Below, one piece after another: positions 8,752 through 18,111 of a stretch of DNA of 64,000 bases (positions within the stretch are counted from its first letter, which is position 1; the number at the start of each line of letters is the position of its first letter). The notes under the pieces were generated by a model. The model was not told the DNA's origin, made no database searches, and saw only the letters and a program-made list of their open reading frames with translations. Both the position numbers and the translations under genes were made by a program. The DNA is taken from positions 1 to 64,000 of the forward strand of contig NZ_JAHLOD010000015.1 of assembly GCF_018917145.1 (NCBI RefSeq), in the 5' to 3' direction. This stretch comes from Clostridium bornimense. Lineage in GTDB: Bacteria > Bacillota > Clostridia > Clostridiales > Clostridiaceae.

Positions 8752-9555
8752 ATGAAAGGAAAAAATACGACTATTATTGCAGCAGCAATAACTACGGTTA
8801 GTGTTTTAGGGGTGATTTTATTAATAGATGGGCACAAAACGGTACCTACTGGACATACTGGAATAAAAGTAGTTTTAGGAAAAGCACAAGAAGAAACATT
8901 AGCAGAAGGTTGGCATTGGAAAATGCCATTTGTTACAAAGATTGAAGTGATGGACAATAGGACTCAAAAAATTAAAGTAGAAGGTTCTTCTGCAAGTAAA
9001 GATTTGCAAACTGTATCAACTAAAGTTGTAGTAAACTTTAGAATTGATAAAGAACAATCATCTAATTTATATAAAAATGTAGGAAGAACATATGAAGATA
9101 CAATATTAGCACCAGCAATTTCAAACAGTGTTAAGGCAGTTACAGCAAGATATACAGCAACAGATTTAATACAACAAAGGGATGAGGTAGCTTCTGCCAT
9201 GACAGAAGATTTAAAAGAAAAGATGTCTGTTTATGGTATTGTAATAGATGGATTTAATATTACTAATCTTGATTTTAGTGAAGAGTTTAATAAAGCAATT
9301 GAAGCAACACAAACAGCACAACAAAATGCATTAAAAGCGCAACAAGAATTAGAAATTTCTAAGGCGGAAGCAGAAAAGAAAGTTGTAGAAGCTAAAGGTG
9401 ATGCTGAAGCTAATAGAATAAAAGCAGAATCAATTGATGATAAGATATTACAACAAGAATTTATTAAAAAGTGGAATGGAGAATTACCAAAAGTTATGGG
9501 CTCAGATGGTAATGTTTTAGATGTAACTTCATTAATGGGACAATCACAAAATTAG
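8752..9555 (+). CDS. SPFH/prohibitin-like membrane-anchored protein
   Basis: 267 residues. A single N-terminal membrane segment (about 7-26) is followed by an SPFH/band-7 domain (about 27-200) beginning TVPTGHTGIKVVLGKAQEE, then an Ala/Glu/Lys-rich coiled coil (about 180-225) with AEAEKKVVEAKGDAEANRIKAE-like repeats. Prohibitin-type proteins build membrane-associated rings that organise membranes or proteases. A TTG at 8731 is in frame, but GGGAG at 8738-8742 favours the ATG at 8752. A terminator separates it from the next gene. The specific partner is unknown. Confidence 0.88.
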   Translation: MKGKNTTIIAAAITTVSVLGVILLIDGHKTVPTGHTGIKVVLGKAQEETLAEGWHWKMPFVTKIEVMDNRTQKIKVEGSSASKDLQTVSTKVVVNFRIDKEQSSNLYKNVGRTYEDTILAPAISNSVKAVTARYTATDLIQQRDEVASAMTEDLKEKMSVYGIVIDGFNITNLDFSEEFNKAIEATQTAQQNALKAQQELEISKAEAEKKVVEAKGDAEANRIKAESIDDKILQQEFIKKWNGELPKVMGSDGNVLDVTSLMGQSQN

Positions 9556-9576
9556 AAGTTGAAAATTAAATAATAA

Positions 9577-9618
9577 ATGATAATATTATTAGGGATAATA
9601 ATATTATCATTTTTTTTG
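9577..9618 (+). terminator. Intrinsic terminator after the SPFH gene
   Basis: ATGATAATATTATTA pairs perfectly with TAATAATATTATCAT, followed by eight T. Confidence 0.85.
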
Positions 9619-9639
9619 TACAAAAGAGGAGGAAAGTTA

Positions 9640-11070
9640 ATGGAAGACAAGAGAACTTTAAGGTGGTATAACTTAGGCATGATAGCCTTTGTTATGGTAT
9701 GGGGATTCGGAAATATTGTCAATAACTTCGCTCAACAGGGACTACAAGTAATAGTATCATGGGTACTAATTTTAGCACTATATTTTGTACCATACGCATT
9801 AATGGTTGGTGAAATGGGGTCAACTTTTGATTCAACTAGCGGGGGAGTAAGTAGTTGGGTTAAAGAAACCTCTGGAGCGAAAATTGCATACTTTGCAGGA
9901 TGGACGTATTGGGTTGTACATATTCCATATTTAGCTCAGAAGCCACAATCAGTAGTAGTAGCTCTTGGATGGGTATTCTTCCAAGATGGTTCTAAAGTTA
10001 GTAGTATGAATCCTATAGTTTTACAATTAATTACTCTTGTAATATTTTTAATATTTATGTGGGTAGCATCAAGAGGAATAACCTCTCTTAAGACAATAGG
10101 AACAATGGCAGGAACAGCAGTTTTTATAATGTCAATTTTGTATGTAATTCTTGTATTAACTGCACCGGCGTTAAGAAATATAGAACCAGCTACAACTAAT
10201 ATTTCTGTAAAAAGTTTTGTACCGTCCTTTAACTTTAGTTATTTAACAACATTATCAATGTTAGTATTTGCTGTGGGAGGAGCAGAGAAGATATCGCCAT
10301 ATGTGAATAATACAAAGAATCCAGAGCGAGAATTCCCAGTTGGTATGATTATGTTAGCAACATTAGTAGGAATATCTGCAATATTAGGTTCTATAGCTAT
10401 GGCATTTATGTTTGATGCAAATAATATTCCATCTGATCTAATGTTAAATGGTCAATATAATGCTTTTAAGAGATTAGGAGAATATTATGGACTTGGCAAT
10501 TTATTTTTAATTATATATGCTTGTGCTAATACTATAGCACAAATTTCAGCGTTAGTTTTCTCAATAGATGCGCCACTTAAAGTATTACTTGCTGATGCTG
10601 ATGAAAAGTATATACCAAAATCATTAATGAAGACAAATAAATATGGAGCACCAATAAAAGGATATTTGTTAACATTAGTTTTAGTTAGTATATTGATAAT
10701 TGTTCCAGCTTTAGGGATAAAAGATATTAATGGATTATTTAATTGGTTATTAAACTTAAACTCAATAGTAATGCCAATGAGATATTTATGGGTATTTTTT
10801 GCATTTATTGCATTGAAAAAACTTGGAACAAAACAGAATAAAGATGGCTATAAATTTGTTAAGAATGATTCATTAGGATTTGCTATAGGAATGTGGTGTT
10901 TTATTTTCACTGCATTTGCATGTATAATGGGTATGTTTCCTAAAGTAGAGGCATTTTCTTCAGAATGGATTTTTCAATTAACGTTAAATGTAATAACACC
11001 ATTTGTACTTATTGGACTTGGTTTAATATTACCGATAATAGCTAGGAGAGAAAAATCAAGAAATATATAA
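9640..11070 (+). CDS. APC-superfamily amino acid permease (YjeM / glutamate:GABA antiporter-like)
   Basis: 476 residues with about 12 membrane helices. The N-terminus (LGMIAFVMVWGFGNIVNNF) and the GGVSSWVKE motif place it among APC amino acid transporters, closest in appearance to YjeM and the glutamate:GABA antiporter group. The substrate is not deducible. The frame extends upstream through the preceding terminator, but the ATG at 9640 follows GAGGAGG and is the start. A terminator follows, so it is a single-gene unit. Confidence 0.85.
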   Translation: MEDKRTLRWYNLGMIAFVMVWGFGNIVNNFAQQGLQVIVSWVLILALYFVPYALMVGEMGSTFDSTSGGVSSWVKETSGAKIAYFAGWTYWVVHIPYLAQKPQSVVVALGWVFFQDGSKVSSMNPIVLQLITLVIFLIFMWVASRGITSLKTIGTMAGTAVFIMSILYVILVLTAPALRNIEPATTNISVKSFVPSFNFSYLTTLSMLVFAVGGAEKISPYVNNTKNPEREFPVGMIMLATLVGISAILGSIAMAFMFDANNIPSDLMLNGQYNAFKRLGEYYGLGNLFLIIYACANTIAQISALVFSIDAPLKVLLADADEKYIPKSLMKTNKYGAPIKGYLLTLVLVSILIIVPALGIKDINGLFNWLLNLNSIVMPMRYLWVFFAFIALKKLGTKQNKDGYKFVKNDSLGFAIGMWCFIFTAFACIMGMFPKVEAFSSEWIFQLTLNVITPFVLIGLGLILPIIARREKSRNI

Positions 11071-11073
11071 ATA

Positions 11074-11107
11074 TAAAAGTCGTCATATCTCTCTGGCGAC
11101 TTTTATT
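11074..11107 (+). terminator. Intrinsic terminator after the APC permease
   Basis: AAAAGTCGTCA pairs with TGGCGACTTTT (G-U allowed), T-rich end. Confidence 0.75.
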
Positions 11108-11168
11108 TGATTTAATTGTTATAATAAAATATAATTATCATGAAAATGTTTAAATTGAGGTGAGGAAT

Positions 11169-11519
11169 ATGTCTAAAGGTAATAATTCGAAGCCAAGTAA
11201 AAAAGAATTAAGAAGAGAAGAAAAAAGAAGGTTAGAAGAAAAAGAAAATAAAGTTAAGAAGATTATAGATGTAATTTTAGCTTTAATTTCAGTAGTAATG
11301 ATTTTATTTGTGTTTAGCATAATGATTGTGAAGACAGAAAAAGGAAAACTTTTAGTGTGTGGTATTGGGGGAATACTGCTATCAATAGTAGCTAGTGTAT
11401 ATGGATATAAAGAATACAGATTTTCAAAACAAGATGGCAAATACAAACAATATTTTGGAGGGGCAGTATTTTCTTTTGTAGTTTCAGTTCTAGTACTAAT
11501 TACTGCTAATTTAGTATAA
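11169..11519 (+). CDS. Hypothetical membrane protein with charged N-terminus
   Basis: 116 residues. The first 35 are strongly charged (KKELRREEKRRLEEKENK) and predicted helical; three hydrophobic segments follow (about 35-55, 63-80, 96-115). The start ATG follows GAGGTGAGG; an upstream GTG at 11160 lies inside that site. The stop overlaps the next start (TAATG), so it is translationally coupled to the SDR gene. Not recognised. Confidence 0.75.
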   Translation: MSKGNNSKPSKKELRREEKRRLEEKENKVKKIIDVILALISVVMILFVFSIMIVKTEKGKLLVCGIGGILLSIVASVYGYKEYRFSKQDGKYKQYFGGAVFSFVVSVLVLITANLV

Positions 11520-12289
11520 TGAAAAAAGGATATGCACTTATTACTGGAGCTACTAGCGGTATAGGATTTGCTATAAGCGAAATTTTGATTGGACAAGGAT
11601 ACCCAGTATTGCTTACAGGAAGAAATGTAGAAAAATTAGAGGAATTTAAGAGAAGATTTCCAAATAGTAATATTGACACAATTGCGGTAGATTTAAATAA
11701 AGCAGAAGGTATAAATGATTTAAAAGAATATATAGATAAGCACAATATATATATAGAAATTTTAATTAATAATGCTGGAGCAGGATATAATGGCGAGTTT
11801 TTAGATATTCCTTTAAAAAAACATAAAGAAATTATAAATGTAAATGTAACGGCATTTACGGAAATTTTATATTTAGCATTAGAAAATATGGTTAAGAATG
11901 GCGGAGGCAAGGTGCTAAATGTAGCATCTTCTGGAGCATATCAACCTGGACCAACAATTGCTGTATATTATGCTACTAAAGCTTATGTATTATCGTTATC
12001 TTCAGCGTTGCGAGAAGAGTACAGAGACAGGAATATAAGCATTTCAACGCTTTGTCCAGGTGCCACTAAGACTAATTTTTCAAAGAGGGCAGGAAAAGGA
12101 GATTTAGTTAATGCTGTATCACCAGAATTTGTTGCTAAAAAAGCTATTAATGGATTATTAAGAGGACAAGCAATTATTAAGCCAGGGATGGTAAATAGAT
12201 TATTAATAAATATTACTAAAATAATGCCAGCAACATTAAATGCTAAGGTTGTAAAGAAGATACAGAAGAGAGCGGCTAATAAGATTTAA
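11519..12289 (+). CDS. Short-chain dehydrogenase/reductase (SDR)
   Basis: 256 residues, classical SDR. The cofactor motif TGATSGIG is at 9-16, NNAG at 84-87, catalytic Ser near 137, and YxxxK at Y150/K154, so all active-site residues are present. The C-terminal extension (INITKIMPATLNAKVVKKI) resembles the DltE/YqjQ-type SDRs. It reduces or oxidises an unknown substrate with NAD(P)(H). It overlaps the upstream membrane protein gene by one base, suggesting an operon of two. Confidence 0.9.
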   Translation: MKKGYALITGATSGIGFAISEILIGQGYPVLLTGRNVEKLEEFKRRFPNSNIDTIAVDLNKAEGINDLKEYIDKHNIYIEILINNAGAGYNGEFLDIPLKKHKEIINVNVTAFTEILYLALENMVKNGGGKVLNVASSGAYQPGPTIAVYYATKAYVLSLSSALREEYRDRNISISTLCPGATKTNFSKRAGKGDLVNAVSPEFVAKKAINGLLRGQAIIKPGMVNRLLINITKIMPATLNAKVVKKIQKRAANKI

Positions 12290-12330
12290 ATAAAGTGCTA
12301 TTTTGGAGTTCTAAGGTTATAAGGTACGTT

Positions 12331-12401
12331 ACCACTACTTAACTGCAACAGGTGTTAATATGGCAGATCACCACTACTTAACTGCAACGGATGTTAATAT
12401 G
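12331..12401 (+). repeat. Two tandem CACTACTT repeats (copies D1 and D2)
   Basis: ACCACTACTTAACTGCAACA then GGTGTTAATATG at 12331-12362, and ACCACTACTTAACTGCAACG then GATGTTAATATG at 12370-12401. The period is 39 bases. Unlike the other paired copies they are direct, not inverted. Confidence 0.75.
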
Positions 12402-12490
12402 ATAAAAAAACTATAAGGTGGAAATTAAGAGGGGTTGTCGCACAAAAAAGTAAAATCAAAGTACGGTAGTTTTTTCAGCAAAATAGAAGT

Positions 12491-12640
12491 CAGGGCACAA
12501 GTATGAAGGCACAAGGCACAGGTGTCAGTTCACAGTACACAGTTATGGATGAAATTCCCTTTGGGGAATTTCTGAGATTGTAAGTGAGAGATTTTTGGGG
12601 ATATAGTAAGCTTTAGCTTCCTAAAGACATTTATATTTGA
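12491..12640. repeat. Composite dispersed hairpin repeat, copy 1
   Basis: GGCACAAGTAT and GTTCACAGTACACAGT are followed by a perfect hairpin, GAAATTCCC/GGGAATTTC with loop TTTG (12551-12572), then CTGAGATT and, further on, a stretch like ATTTATATTTGATAT. The same blocks in the same order occur at 41557-41690. Confidence 0.7.
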
Positions 12641-12658
12641 TATATAACTATTACAGGT

Positions 12659-12690
12659 AGCTAATGAAAGCTTTACTTTCATGTAGCTTG
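12659..12690. other. Stem-loop of unknown role
   Basis: GCTAATGAAAG pairs with CTTTCATGTAGC around CTTTA, with one unpaired or mismatched position. There is no T tract, so it is not a clear terminator. Confidence 0.4.
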
Positions 12691-12786
12691 GAGTGGGAAC
12701 CCATGATTTATGAAAAACAACACTTAAGTATAATAGTTTTATATATGCATTAAATACAATACATGTACCCTGTTTTCTGCCATAAT

Positions 12787-12838
12787 AAAAGGAGGTATCA
12801 CTAACAAATAAAAAGTTGTTAGTGATACCTCCTTTAAT
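12787..12838. terminator. Strong bidirectional terminator after the M29 peptidase gene
   Basis: AAAGGAGGTATCACTAACAA pairs perfectly with TTGTTAGTGATACCTCCTTT. T-rich sequence lies on both sides; the minus-strand gene stops at 12840. Confidence 0.85.
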
Positions 12839-12839
12839 T

Positions 12840-14072
12840 TTATATTACAAATTCACCGTTTCTAAATATATCTACAACATTACCATCAAAAGTATCTGCT
12901 GTAATATTTAAATTAGCGGAACCTACCATAAAGTCTTCATGAACTAAAGAAATGTTACCACCAGCGTTTTTTAATTCTTCATCGCTCATATTTTCACCGT
13001 TTTTAATTGTTGTAGCATAGCAACTACCAAAGGCAAAATGACAAGATGCGTTTTCATCAAAAAGAGTAGAATTAAAAATAACACCACTTTGATTTATTGG
13101 AGAACTATTTGGAACTAATGCAACTTCTCCAAGATAACAAGACCCTTCATCAGTTTCAATTAATTTTTTTAATAAATCGTAATTATCTTCACAAGTGAAA
13201 TCTACTACTTTTCCATCTTTAAAATGAAGTGTAAAGTTTTCAATTAATGATCCTCTATAATTAAATGGTTTTGTATTTTTAAGCCAACCATTTATACCAG
13301 TTCTATAAGGTGTTGTGAAAATTTCTTCTGTTGGTATATTAGCTATAAATTCGATTCCATTAGCATTTTTTTCAGAACCACCTTGCCAAATTGCACCTTC
13401 TGGTAAATCTACTGATAAATCGATAGTAGGCGATTTATAGTGCATTGTTTTTATATGTAAGTTATTTAATTTTGTAGTTCTTTCAAATAAGGTTTTAGTA
13501 TGATTCTTCCAAGATTCTACAACATTATCATTATCAGCTCTTACAGCAGAAAGTACGATATCGTACAATTTGTCTAATGCTTCATCTATTGGAAGATTAG
13601 GAAATACCTTAGACGCCCATGTTGGTGATGGTACATTTACAACACACCAGCTAAGTACGGAGTTAAGAATATATTTACTATGGTTTTTTAAGGCTAAATT
13701 TGATGCTTTGCTTTCAATAGATATTCTTTCACTATCAATACCTTTAAGTGCATCAGGATTTGGTACTGTAATTGATAAATAAGCTGCATTAATTTCATCA
13801 GCACCATTTATACAGTCAACTAAGAACTTTGGATATTCTTCTAGATACTCCTTTTTAGAATATTGATATCGTGCTCTTTTGCATTTGTTAGATATCCAAT
13901 TTACATGTACATATTTTGCACCAATTTTATATGCCTCTTCAACAACAATACTGGTAAAGTCTTCACATTCTATAGTACTATTAATATAGAGAGTTTGACC
14001 ATTTTGTAGATTTATCCCGTTATTTACAATAAGCTTTGCGTAATTAATTAATTTGTCATTTAAAGATAACAT
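12840..14072 (-). CDS. M29-family aminopeptidase (AmpS/PepS type)
   Basis: 410 residues, the normal length for M29 metallo-aminopeptidases. Typical landmarks are present: NGQTLYINSTIECEDF at the N-terminus, LPEGAIWQGG, the GSCYLGEVALVPNSSPI segment with a metal-ligand Glu, HFAFGSCY with a ligand His, and the VHEDFMVGS His/Asp pair. It is a cytoplasmic two-metal exopeptidase releasing N-terminal amino acids. The ATG at 14072 follows AAAGGAGG with good spacing. Monocistronic. Confidence 0.92.
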   Translation of the reverse strand: MLSLNDKLINYAKLIVNNGINLQNGQTLYINSTIECEDFTSIVVEEAYKIGAKYVHVNWISNKCKRARYQYSKKEYLEEYPKFLVDCINGADEINAAYLSITVPNPDALKGIDSERISIESKASNLALKNHSKYILNSVLSWCVVNVPSPTWASKVFPNLPIDEALDKLYDIVLSAVRADNDNVVESWKNHTKTLFERTTKLNNLHIKTMHYKSPTIDLSVDLPEGAIWQGGSEKNANGIEFIANIPTEEIFTTPYRTGINGWLKNTKPFNYRGSLIENFTLHFKDGKVVDFTCEDNYDLLKKLIETDEGSCYLGEVALVPNSSPINQSGVIFNSTLFDENASCHFAFGSCYATTIKNGENMSDEELKNAGGNISLVHEDFMVGSANLNITADTFDGNVVDIFRNGEFVI

Positions 14073-14205
14073 TGAAGTCCTCCTTTAGTTGTATTTTATT
14101 TACTTATTAATTATTATATCAAAATACATTAGTATTATGAAATGTTTACAAATTGATTAAATAGTATAAAATATAAATATAGAATAAAATTTAGGTAGGA
14201 TAAAG

Positions 14206-15141
14206 ATGAATCAATTACAAAATAACAAGATCCTTGCTAAGAAGTTTTATGCAGAAAGAAATATTACAAAAGCAATGTACTTTTATTTAAAGGCATATGG
14301 CTGCGAAGGAGGAAATAGAGATAAAGAACTTATCTTAGATATAGCTTTATTGTATGATGAGATGGGTCATTTAGAAGAAGCAAAGGAAAAGTTCAAGGAA
14401 ATAATAACAATAGATCCATTAGAAGAAAGAGCATATTATGGTATGGCCATTGTTTATGATAATAGAGGTCAATTTAGTAAAGCTGTAGAATTTTATAAAA
14501 AAGCTATAGAAATTAATCCAAATTATAATAGAGCATATTTTTTTATGGCTGGTGCATATGATGCCATTGGGAAACAAGATGAAGCTATTGAGGCTTATAA
14601 AAAAGTAATAGAGCTTAATGAAGAAGATTTTTGGGCTCATTTAAATTTAGGTGCTATATATGAGGAAAGAAATGAAAATCAATTGGCACTTGAAGAAATT
14701 GAAAAAAGTTTAGAGATAGAGCCATATGATTATTTGGCTTTATTTAATAAGGGGGTAGTATTAAAGAAGCTTAATAGAATAGAAGAAGCTAAAAAAGCAT
14801 ATTTTAACTCAATAGATGAAAATGATGAATATTCGTATACATATTTAAATTTAGCAGTAATATACAAAGAAGAAAATGATTTAAAAATGGCTATAAAAGT
14901 GATAAGTAAAGGAATATTAAAGAGACCAGAAGAGGGTTTTTTATATTATAATAGAGGATGTTTTTATAATAATTTAGGTTGTATTAGAGAAGCTATTGAA
15001 GATTTAAAAAAGTGTGTAGAGACATATATTCCTTTTGTTAAGTATATAAGAAAGGATAAAGAACTTAAGAACTTAATGGAGAATGAGGAATTTAAAGCTT
15101 TTATAGATAGTATTGACATCCATGAGGAGGAAGAAAAGTGA
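14206..15141 (+). CDS. Tetratricopeptide-repeat protein
   Basis: 311 residues consisting of about eight TPR units between residues 5 and 285, with repeated patterns such as AYYGMAIVYDNRGQFSKAVEFYKKAIEINPNY. There is no signal peptide or membrane segment, so it is probably a cytoplasmic scaffold. It overlaps the signal peptidase gene by four bases (GTGA), which suggests translational coupling and a shared process. The SD (AGGTAGGAT) is moderate. Confidence 0.9.
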   Translation: MNQLQNNKILAKKFYAERNITKAMYFYLKAYGCEGGNRDKELILDIALLYDEMGHLEEAKEKFKEIITIDPLEERAYYGMAIVYDNRGQFSKAVEFYKKAIEINPNYNRAYFFMAGAYDAIGKQDEAIEAYKKVIELNEEDFWAHLNLGAIYEERNENQLALEEIEKSLEIEPYDYLALFNKGVVLKKLNRIEEAKKAYFNSIDENDEYSYTYLNLAVIYKEENDLKMAIKVISKGILKRPEEGFLYYNRGCFYNNLGCIREAIEDLKKCVETYIPFVKYIRKDKELKNLMENEEFKAFIDSIDIHEEEEK

Positions 15142-15674
15142 AAAAGATATTAATTGATTGGGTTTTACCAATATTAACAGCAATAATTTTAGCTATACTT
15201 ATAAAAAAGTTTTTGTTTGTAGTAGTAACAGTGCCAACTGGTTCTATGAAAGCCACTATAATGGAAGGAGATAGACTTATTGTAACAAAAGTCTATAATC
15301 CAGAGAAGTTAAAGACAGGGGATATAGTAGTTTTTGATTTTAAAGAAGATAATGAAAAATTTGTAAAAAGACTTATTGGAACTCCAGGAGATACAGTAGA
15401 GATATTTGAAGATGGTAGTGTTAAAGTTAATGGAAAGTTATTAGATGATTCATATGTATATGAAAGAGAGTACGTTACTGATGTTTATCAAAAGTATGAA
15501 GTGCCAGAGGATTCGTATTTCTTTTTAGGTGATAATAGAAATGATTCAAAGGATTCAAGAAAGTGGATAAATAGTCCTTATATAAAAGGTGAAGATATTG
15601 AGGGAAAAGCTCAGTTTACAATATATCCTTTTAATAGAATTGGAAAATTGAAATCTTATGATTATGCAAAATAG
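15138..15674 (+). CDS. lepB: Signal peptidase I
   Basis: 178 residues, the short Gram-positive (SipS-type) form. One N-terminal membrane anchor (about 8-32) is followed by PTGSMKATI with the catalytic Ser36, and by FVKRLIGTPGD with the catalytic Lys77; FLGDNRNDSKDSR is the conserved box E. It cleaves signal peptides on the outer face of the membrane. It starts at GTG (15138) after GAGGAGGAAG and overlaps the TPR gene stop. Confidence 0.95.
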   Translation: MKKILIDWVLPILTAIILAILIKKFLFVVVTVPTGSMKATIMEGDRLIVTKVYNPEKLKTGDIVVFDFKEDNEKFVKRLIGTPGDTVEIFEDGSVKVNGKLLDDSYVYEREYVTDVYQKYEVPEDSYFFLGDNRNDSKDSRKWINSPYIKGEDIEGKAQFTIYPFNRIGKLKSYDYAK

Positions 15675-15686
15675 TATAACATAATT

Positions 15687-15735
15687 AAAAACACAGAGAT
15701 TTGTTATAAAAGATACATATATCTGTGTTTTTATT
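15687..15735 (+). terminator. Intrinsic terminator after lepB
   Basis: AAAACACAGAGAT pairs with ATATCTGTGTTTT (one bulge each side), followed by a T-rich tail. Confidence 0.7.
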
Positions 15736-15921
15736 TTTAAAAAAAGTTTTTTAATCCAGTATAATATTTTTATAATATAAATGGTTAATACATGAAATTA
15801 TGTTTCATGCTTTTATGGCATCTATTATATAATATTTAAATTTTATTAATAATAGTGTCTTTTAATATGTTATAATATAAGGTGCTACAATTTTTAATAA
15901 CATATTAAAGGAGATTAATTA

Positions 15922-18024
15922 ATGGATAATTTAAATCATGAAGTAGAACTTGCTATAGAAGAAAGTCATTTAGGATATGTTATAGAGCAATTACAAAGTG
16001 AAAGACTAAAGGAATTAGAAAAAAGAATTAAAATTTCTAACTTAATAATAGATCATAGAAAGAAGACTTTAGAAGCATACGAGGATGATGAAGATAGGGT
16101 AGCGGAATATTTTGATCATGAGTCTTATGTAATGGAAGAGACGTTTAAGTCTATAGATAAAACAATTCAAGAGATAACAACGCTAATGCCAGCACCGTAC
16201 TTTGGAAGAATAGATTTAAGAGAAGAAGATAGTGAAGAAGATAAGCTATATATAGGGCGTTTCGGTGTAATGAATAAAGAAAAATTTGAACCTATTATAG
16301 TAGATTGGAGAGCACCTATAGCTTCTACCTTTTATAATGGAACTTTAGGAGAAACAACATATACATCTCCAAATGGTGATATATCAGTAAATGTTCTTTT
16401 AAAAAGACAATTTATAATTAAACAAGAAAAGTTAAAAGGAATGTTTGATTCTGCTATTGATGTAAAGGATGAAATATTACAAAGTGTTTTAAGTAAAAAT
16501 TCGTCAGATAAGCTTAAAGATATTGTTATGACGATTCAAAAAGAACAAGATGAGATTATAAGAAGACCTAGAAATTCTGTTGTTGTAGTTAATGGTGTGG
16601 CAGGTTCAGGAAAAACTACAATAGCATTGCATAGAGTTGCTTATTTATTATATAACAATAGAGAAGTTCTAAAAGATAAGATGCTTATATTAGGTCCAAA
16701 TTATATTTTTATGGAGTATATTAGAGACGTACTTCCTACTCTTGGAGAATCTGGTATTGATCAAATGACATTTGTAGACTTTGCGTTGAATCTTTTAAAT
16801 TTTGATAGAGATCAATTGATGTCTTTTGATGAGTATATGGAAAAAATAGTTGATAATAACAAAGAATTTATTGAAATAGTTGAGAAGAAAACTTCAGATG
16901 AATTTATAAATGAATTAGATAATTTAGTTAAAGACATGGATGAAAATGCCGAAGTAAAAGAAATAAAATATTTTGATAAAGTAGTACAGTCTGTGGATGA
17001 TATAAAAGAAATGTTATATACGCATTTTAAAACTATGCCACTTTATAGAAGAAAGAAAAAAATAAAAAGAATAATCTTTTCAAAGTTGAGAGATGCAAGA
17101 AATGAAAGAGTTTGGGAGATAGAAAGAAAGTTTAAGGAAACTGTAGAATCTCTTAATGAAGATGATCTTAAGTTACAATTAAACAATTTAGAATATAAAA
17201 AGACATTAGATATAAGAGAAGCTGTAATGGAAGTTATAAATATAAAGAAAACTTTAACATGGCTTGATAATATTCCAGTTGAAGAAGTATATGAACCATA
17301 TAAAAATGGTGATATTTATACAATAGATGATTTAGCACCATTACTATACTTAAGAATTAAGTTAGAAGGTATTAAGCTAGGAAAAGAAATAAAACATGTG
17401 GTAATTGACGAAGCACAAGATTACTCTAAACTTCAATTTTTAGTTGTAAAGAAAATAACTGAGGCATTAGGACTTACTATTGTAGGGGATAGTAACCAAA
17501 GAATAACACCGATAGAAGGCAATATTCCTATGGAAAATATTAAAGAGATATATTCAGATTGCGAAGATATTGAAGTATTTTCACTTAATAAGAGTTATAG
17601 ATCTACGAAAGAAATCATGGAATATGCTAATAGTTATTTAGAAGGAGAAAAAATAGTTCCATTAGTTAGAAGCGGAAATAAGGTTGTTGTTGAAAATGTT
17701 GGATCTAAAGAAGAGTTAGTAGATACTCTAAAAGAAGCTATTATGGATATGGAAGATGCAGAGATGGAGACAGTAGCTATAATAACTAAAAATAAAGAAG
17801 AAGCAGAAGAGTTAAATGAACTTCTTAAGGGTGAAGGTCTAAAATTATATGATAAAGAAGAGATGATATATAAAGGCGGTTATATTATTATTCCATCATA
17901 CTTGTCCAAAGGATTAGAATTTGACGGTGTAATAGTAGTAGAGCAAGGAAATGAAGAAAGCAAGTTGTCTTATGTAATGAGTACAAGAGCATTACATAAT
18001 TTAAGAGTAGTTAGAAATTGTTAA
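15922..18024 (+). CDS. helD: HelD-like superfamily 1 helicase (RNA polymerase-recycling type)
   Basis: 700 residues. The N-terminal coiled-coil arm (about 1-90) and a 90-200 region with YFGRIDL and IVDWRAPIASTFY are hallmarks of HelD rather than UvrD or PcrA. The SF1 ATPase core follows: Walker A GVAGSGKTT at 225-233, HVVIDEAQDYS (Walker B), GDSNQRI, and SLNKSYRST. HelD releases RNA polymerase from stalled complexes in Firmicutes. The C-terminus is compact, ending soon after the LEFDGVIVVE and STRALHNLRVV motifs. The start follows AAAGGAG. Confidence 0.88.
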   Translation: MDNLNHEVELAIEESHLGYVIEQLQSERLKELEKRIKISNLIIDHRKKTLEAYEDDEDRVAEYFDHESYVMEETFKSIDKTIQEITTLMPAPYFGRIDLREEDSEEDKLYIGRFGVMNKEKFEPIIVDWRAPIASTFYNGTLGETTYTSPNGDISVNVLLKRQFIIKQEKLKGMFDSAIDVKDEILQSVLSKNSSDKLKDIVMTIQKEQDEIIRRPRNSVVVVNGVAGSGKTTIALHRVAYLLYNNREVLKDKMLILGPNYIFMEYIRDVLPTLGESGIDQMTFVDFALNLLNFDRDQLMSFDEYMEKIVDNNKEFIEIVEKKTSDEFINELDNLVKDMDENAEVKEIKYFDKVVQSVDDIKEMLYTHFKTMPLYRRKKKIKRIIFSKLRDARNERVWEIERKFKETVESLNEDDLKLQLNNLEYKKTLDIREAVMEVINIKKTLTWLDNIPVEEVYEPYKNGDIYTIDDLAPLLYLRIKLEGIKLGKEIKHVVIDEAQDYSKLQFLVVKKITEALGLTIVGDSNQRITPIEGNIPMENIKEIYSDCEDIEVFSLNKSYRSTKEIMEYANSYLEGEKIVPLVRSGNKVVVENVGSKEELVDTLKEAIMDMEDAEMETVAIITKNKEEAEELNELLKGEGLKLYDKEEMIYKGGYIIIPSYLSKGLEFDGVIVVEQGNEESKLSYVMSTRALHNLRVVRNC

Positions 18025-18029
18025 TAGTT

Positions 18030-18077
18030 AGGAGCTGTTGCAAACAAAGTTTATTTGTTAATGCTACAGCTCCTTTT
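18030..18077. terminator. Intrinsic terminator between convergent helD and gapN
   Basis: AGGAGCTGT pairs with ACAGCTCCT with an internal extension, followed by TTTTT. Confidence 0.75.
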
Positions 18078-18111
18078 TGATTTAAATGAAAAGTCTAAAT
18101 AGTCAGTAATC

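Larger units (their letters stand above)
12290..12786. other. Long intergenic region built of dispersed repeats
   Basis: About 500 bases without a credible gene. It contains two tandem CACTACTT repeats (12331-12401), a composite hairpin repeat (12491-12640) also found at 41557-41690, and a further hairpin (12659-12690). It looks like repeat accumulation between convergent genes. Confidence 0.7.

Noticed and set aside
9577-9639. Extra membrane helix before the APC permease
   Set aside because: The in-frame extension is the translated terminator hairpin; GAGGAGG precedes the ATG at 9640.
12331-12401. CRISPR remnant
   Set aside because: Only two repeats with an 8-base gap, and the same repeat occurs singly and inverted elsewhere; no cas genes.
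12787-12838. Insertion-sequence end
   Set aside because: The long perfect stem with T-rich flanks right after a stop codon is better explained as a terminator; no transposase or matching partner nearby. The AAAGGAGGT in it is not an RBS for any frame.
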